Shown here: positions 63,661 to 64,000 of the stretch, piece after piece | How the letters are laid out: each line of letters starts with the position of its first letter | Position numbering within the stretch: the stretch's first letter is position 1 | Assembly: GCA_013286565.1 (NCBI GenBank) | Contig: JABDFM010000005.1 | Span: forward strand, 19,951 to 83,950 | Source: Bacteroidota bacterium | GTDB lineage: Bacteria; Bacteroidota; Bacteroidia; Sphingobacteriales; Sphingobacteriaceae | DNA length: 64,000 nt | Direction: 5' to 3' | Made by a program: the position numbers and the translations under genes | The notes under the pieces: model-generated | Told to the model about the DNA's origin: nothing | Seen by the model: the letters and a program-made list of their open reading frames with translations, nothing else | Database searches by the model: none

Positions 63661-64000
63661 CTATTTGTGTCGCTTTCTCGATTTTTTGCCCCGCTTGCCA
63701 TTTTGTATATCGTTGGCTCTATCTTTCGTAATCTTCCTGCTTTCCATCCTAATAACCGTTTTCTCCGCTTCATCAGGATTGCTTGTATAAATGCTATCAG
63801 CCCATTTTGTAGAACTTGTGTCAACTTGCTGTAGTAAACGGTACTTAATATCAACTGCCTGTAAACGGTTGTTCTCTGCCCATAAATGGCCGCATAAACC
63901 TGTACTGATAGCCGTTACAATTAACAATATCATTCCGGCAATAATCCAGCCCTTAGTTTTAAAATCAAATTGGTGTTTAACTTTTACAGGTAATGCTTTT
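63661..64000 (-). CDS. Membrane-anchored hypothetical protein, partial (5' end outside window)
   Basis: The frame is open to the right edge, so the start is outside the window (an internal ATG at 63933 is inside the membrane helix). Visible are a short cytosolic part (KHQFDFKTKG), one membrane helix (WIIAGMILLIVTAISTGLCG), then about 70 residues outside (LWAENNRLQAVDIKYRLL, DSIYTSNPDEAEKTV) with a very basic C-terminus (KRGKKSRKRHK). Family not recognised. It faces the nuclease gene. Confidence 0.5.
   Translation of the reverse strand, partial: KALPVKVKHQFDFKTKGWIIAGMILLIVTAISTGLCGHLWAENNRLQAVDIKYRLLQQVDTSSTKWADSIYTSNPDEAEKTVIRMESRKITKDRANDIQNGKRGKKSRKRHK

Overview
The window looks like chromosome of a Bacteroidota bacterium, most likely Sphingobacteriaceae (Mucilaginibacter/Pedobacter-like). 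The pointers are a SusC/SusD pair, TonB receptors with carboxypeptidase-like N-domains, FadL-SGNH and propeller-sensor architectures, promoters of the TTG-N20-TAnnTTTG type instead of Shine-Dalgarno-led genes, and palindromic intergenic repeats. The genus is an inference.

Layout. 1-8.8 kb holds housekeeping and isolated genes: the end of a ferredoxin-domain oxidoreductase, exonuclease III, a secreted cyclophilin, a His/Cys-rich small protein ahead of a TonB receptor, a GH3 glycosidase, a KOW protein and a RibD-like reductase. 9-23 kb is a fatty-acid degradation block. On the minus strand it runs acyl-CoA dehydrogenase, thioesterase, DUF2147, HAD/enoyl-CoA hydratase fusion, thiolase, acyl-CoA synthetase, enoyl-CoA isomerase and 2,4-dienoyl-CoA reductase. 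An AraC gene lies between this block and a plus-strand FadL porin/SGNH lipoprotein pair. The AraC gene is flanked by two copies (28/29 identical, opposite orientation) of one sequence, each upstream of an outward-reading gene. 23-37 kb is a sialic acid utilisation locus: a GntR regulator, then susC-susD-lyase-mutarotase-MFS transporter-O-acetylesterase-epimerase-sialidase, with a perfect 16-bp-arm palindrome over the susC promoter. 37-40.5 kb has a DOT1-like methyltransferase, an AraC regulator and an SDR. 40.7-47.6 kb is a TetR-RND tripartite efflux operon with three copies of one operator.

48.6-58.5 kb is an accessory segment bounded by two same-orientation remnants of a tRNA 3' end. It encodes a secreted protein with the core of a cholesterol-dependent cytolysin but no Trp-rich undecapeptide, a helical secreted partner, two tandem secreted paralogs, and a LuxR-type response regulator with a propeller-sensor histidine kinase. 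The three secreted-protein promoters (cytolysin-like gene and both paralogs) share one box fused to their -33 element, so the segment reads as a small regulon. This is my best candidate for an undescribed system.

58.5 kb to the end is conspicuously A+T-rich, all plus strand except the last gene, and made of unrecognised genes. These include one with an R-x4-H (HEPN-like) motif and one ending in a PD-(D/E)XK-type nuclease domain. It is probably the start of a second genomic island at the same tRNA.
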